From DUQW01 sp050953825 (GTDB taxonomy: Bacteria; Bacillota_I; Bacilli_A; Acholeplasmatales; Acholeplasmataceae), in assembly GCA_050953825.1 (NCBI GenBank), contig JBMNNF010000009.1, positions 143,262 through 207,261 on the forward strand: DNA of 64,000 nucleotides. The letters are read 5' to 3'. Under the pieces are notes generated by a model. It had not been told where the DNA came from, did not search any database, and saw only the letters and a list, made by a program, of their open reading frames with translations. Positions 63,296 to 64,000 of the stretch are shown in pieces; the stretch's first letter is position 1, and the number at the start of each line of letters is the position of its first letter. The translations under genes were made by a program, and so were the position numbers.

Positions 63296-64000
63296 ATGAC
63301 AATCAAACAAAAGTATGACTTATGGGTAAATGAACCCAACATGCCCGATTATTTAAGAGAAGAACTTTTAAAAATGGATGAAACTCAAATGGAGGAAGCT
63401 TTTATTAAAGATTTAGAATTTGGAACTGGTGGCTTAAGAGGAATTATTGGCGCTGGTACCAACAAAATGAATGTTTTTACAGTCAGAAAAACATCATTAG
63501 GATTTGCTAATTATTTAGCACTTGATCCGAAAAATAAGAAAAAAGGGAATTGCGATTTGTCACGATAATCGACACTTTTCTAAAGAATTCGCTCGTGAAG
63601 TTGCCAAAGTATTTGCCATGAAGGATTCAAGGGTTTATTTATTCAAAGAATTAAGACCTACACCAATGTTGTCATTTGCAATTAGATATTATGGTTGTGC
63701 TGGTGGAGTAATGCTTACAGCTAGCCACAATCCAAAAGAATATAATGGTTATAAAGTTTATAACTCATCAGGTTCTCAATTAGACTTACCACAATCTGAT
63801 TTATGTATCGCTGAAGTTAACAAAGTAACTGATATGTTTAACATTAAAACTGCTGATAATGATCTAATTGTTCCAGTATTAGAAGAAGTTGAAGCCGCAT
63901 ATTTAGAAAAAGTTAGAAATATTCAATTAAATGAGACTTTCTAAATCAGTTAACATCTTATATTCACCACTTCACGGTACTGGAATTACGGTTATTCCTA
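63296..64000 (+). CDS. Phosphoglucomutase/phosphomannomutase family protein (partial, frameshifted)
   Basis: The 5' part of a phospho-sugar mutase, cut by the window end. It has KYDLWVNEP, FGTGGLRGIIGAGTNKMNVFTVRK, and then, after a shift in the poly-A/G stretch near 63537-63546, IAICHDNRHFSKEFA. The phosphoserine loop GGVMLTASHNPKEYNGYK is present. A second shift near 63935-63942 leads into SVNILYSPLHGTGI at the edge. It interconverts hexose-1- and hexose-6-phosphates. ATG 63296 follows GAAAGGA. Confidence 0.88.

Noticed and set aside
1..64000. Use of TGA as a tryptophan codon, as in Mycoplasma
   Set aside because: Trp residues are encoded by TGG, and TGA ends several well-defined genes such as bcd, trmL and the PHP protein.

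Overview
The window is a strongly AT-rich bacterial chromosome segment. It uses the standard bacterial code: Trp is TGG, and TGA is a real stop (for example at 13691, 32468 and 53177). Ribosome binding sites are strong and Bacillus-like (AGGAGG, AGGTGAT). The gene set points to an anaerobic, fermentative Firmicutes/Mollicutes-type organism: ferredoxin-dependent 2-oxoacid oxidation, acetate kinase, FabK/FabZ, several DegV proteins, a T-box, and L27 with its own Prp protease. The order tig-lon-engB-valS-folC-radC-rplU-prp-rpmA-obg-ruvA-ruvB-queA is the Bacillus order with the heme, maf, mreBCD, minCD and spo0B genes absent. That, with the standard code, fits a wall-reduced or wall-less lineage such as Izemoplasma or Acholeplasma relatives. 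The taxonomic placement is inference; no rRNA is present to confirm it.

Layout. 1-7.1 kb: membrane and surface functions (formate/nitrite-type channel, a 976-residue anchored extracellular protein, a PH-domain membrane protein, a PadR-DUF1700-DUF4097 operon). 7.1-9.2 kb: fatty-acid synthesis (fabZ, fabK) opposite a hotdog thioesterase. 9.3-12.3 kb: two membrane proteins and a complete IS1595-type insertion sequence with an 8-bp target duplication. 12.5-16.3 kb: a probably CcpA-controlled operon for leucine dehydrogenase plus a four-subunit 2-oxoacid:ferredoxin oxidoreductase. 16.4-34.4 kb: peptidases, tandem degV genes, a J-domain membrane protein, cardiolipin synthase, pncB, tandem MATE pumps, trmL, trhA and ackA. 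34.4-39.4 kb: minus-strand genes including a LytTR/DUF3021 pair, a PgpA-like protein and a DUF1538 membrane protein coupled to a double PII-like protein. 39.5-53.2 kb: the conserved housekeeping block. 53.2-64 kb: a large coiled-coil gene on the minus strand, then ruvA-ruvB-queA, a PTS EIIB-like protein, HPr, an M42 peptidase, an ECF S component, coaX and a phosphohexomutase.

Sequence quality changes sharply at about 53 kb. Before that only one gene (a third degV at 43.8 kb) is frameshifted. After it nearly every gene is, including normally conserved ones, usually by one base and often in a homopolymer. I read this as uncorrected sequencing indels and annotate whole loci rather than fragments.

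How the genes work together: leucine dehydrogenase deaminates branched-chain amino acids, and the ferredoxin oxidoreductase turns the keto acids into acyl-CoA plus reduced ferredoxin. Acetate kinase yields ATP from acetyl phosphate. FabZ/FabK make fatty acids, while DegV proteins (FakB-type fatty-acid binders) and cardiolipin synthase handle lipids. No clear defence system, prophage, CRISPR array, tRNA or rRNA was seen. The least explained items are the double PII-like/DUF1538 module, the coiled-coil protein, the J-domain membrane protein and the cysteine-less EIIB-like protein next to HPr.
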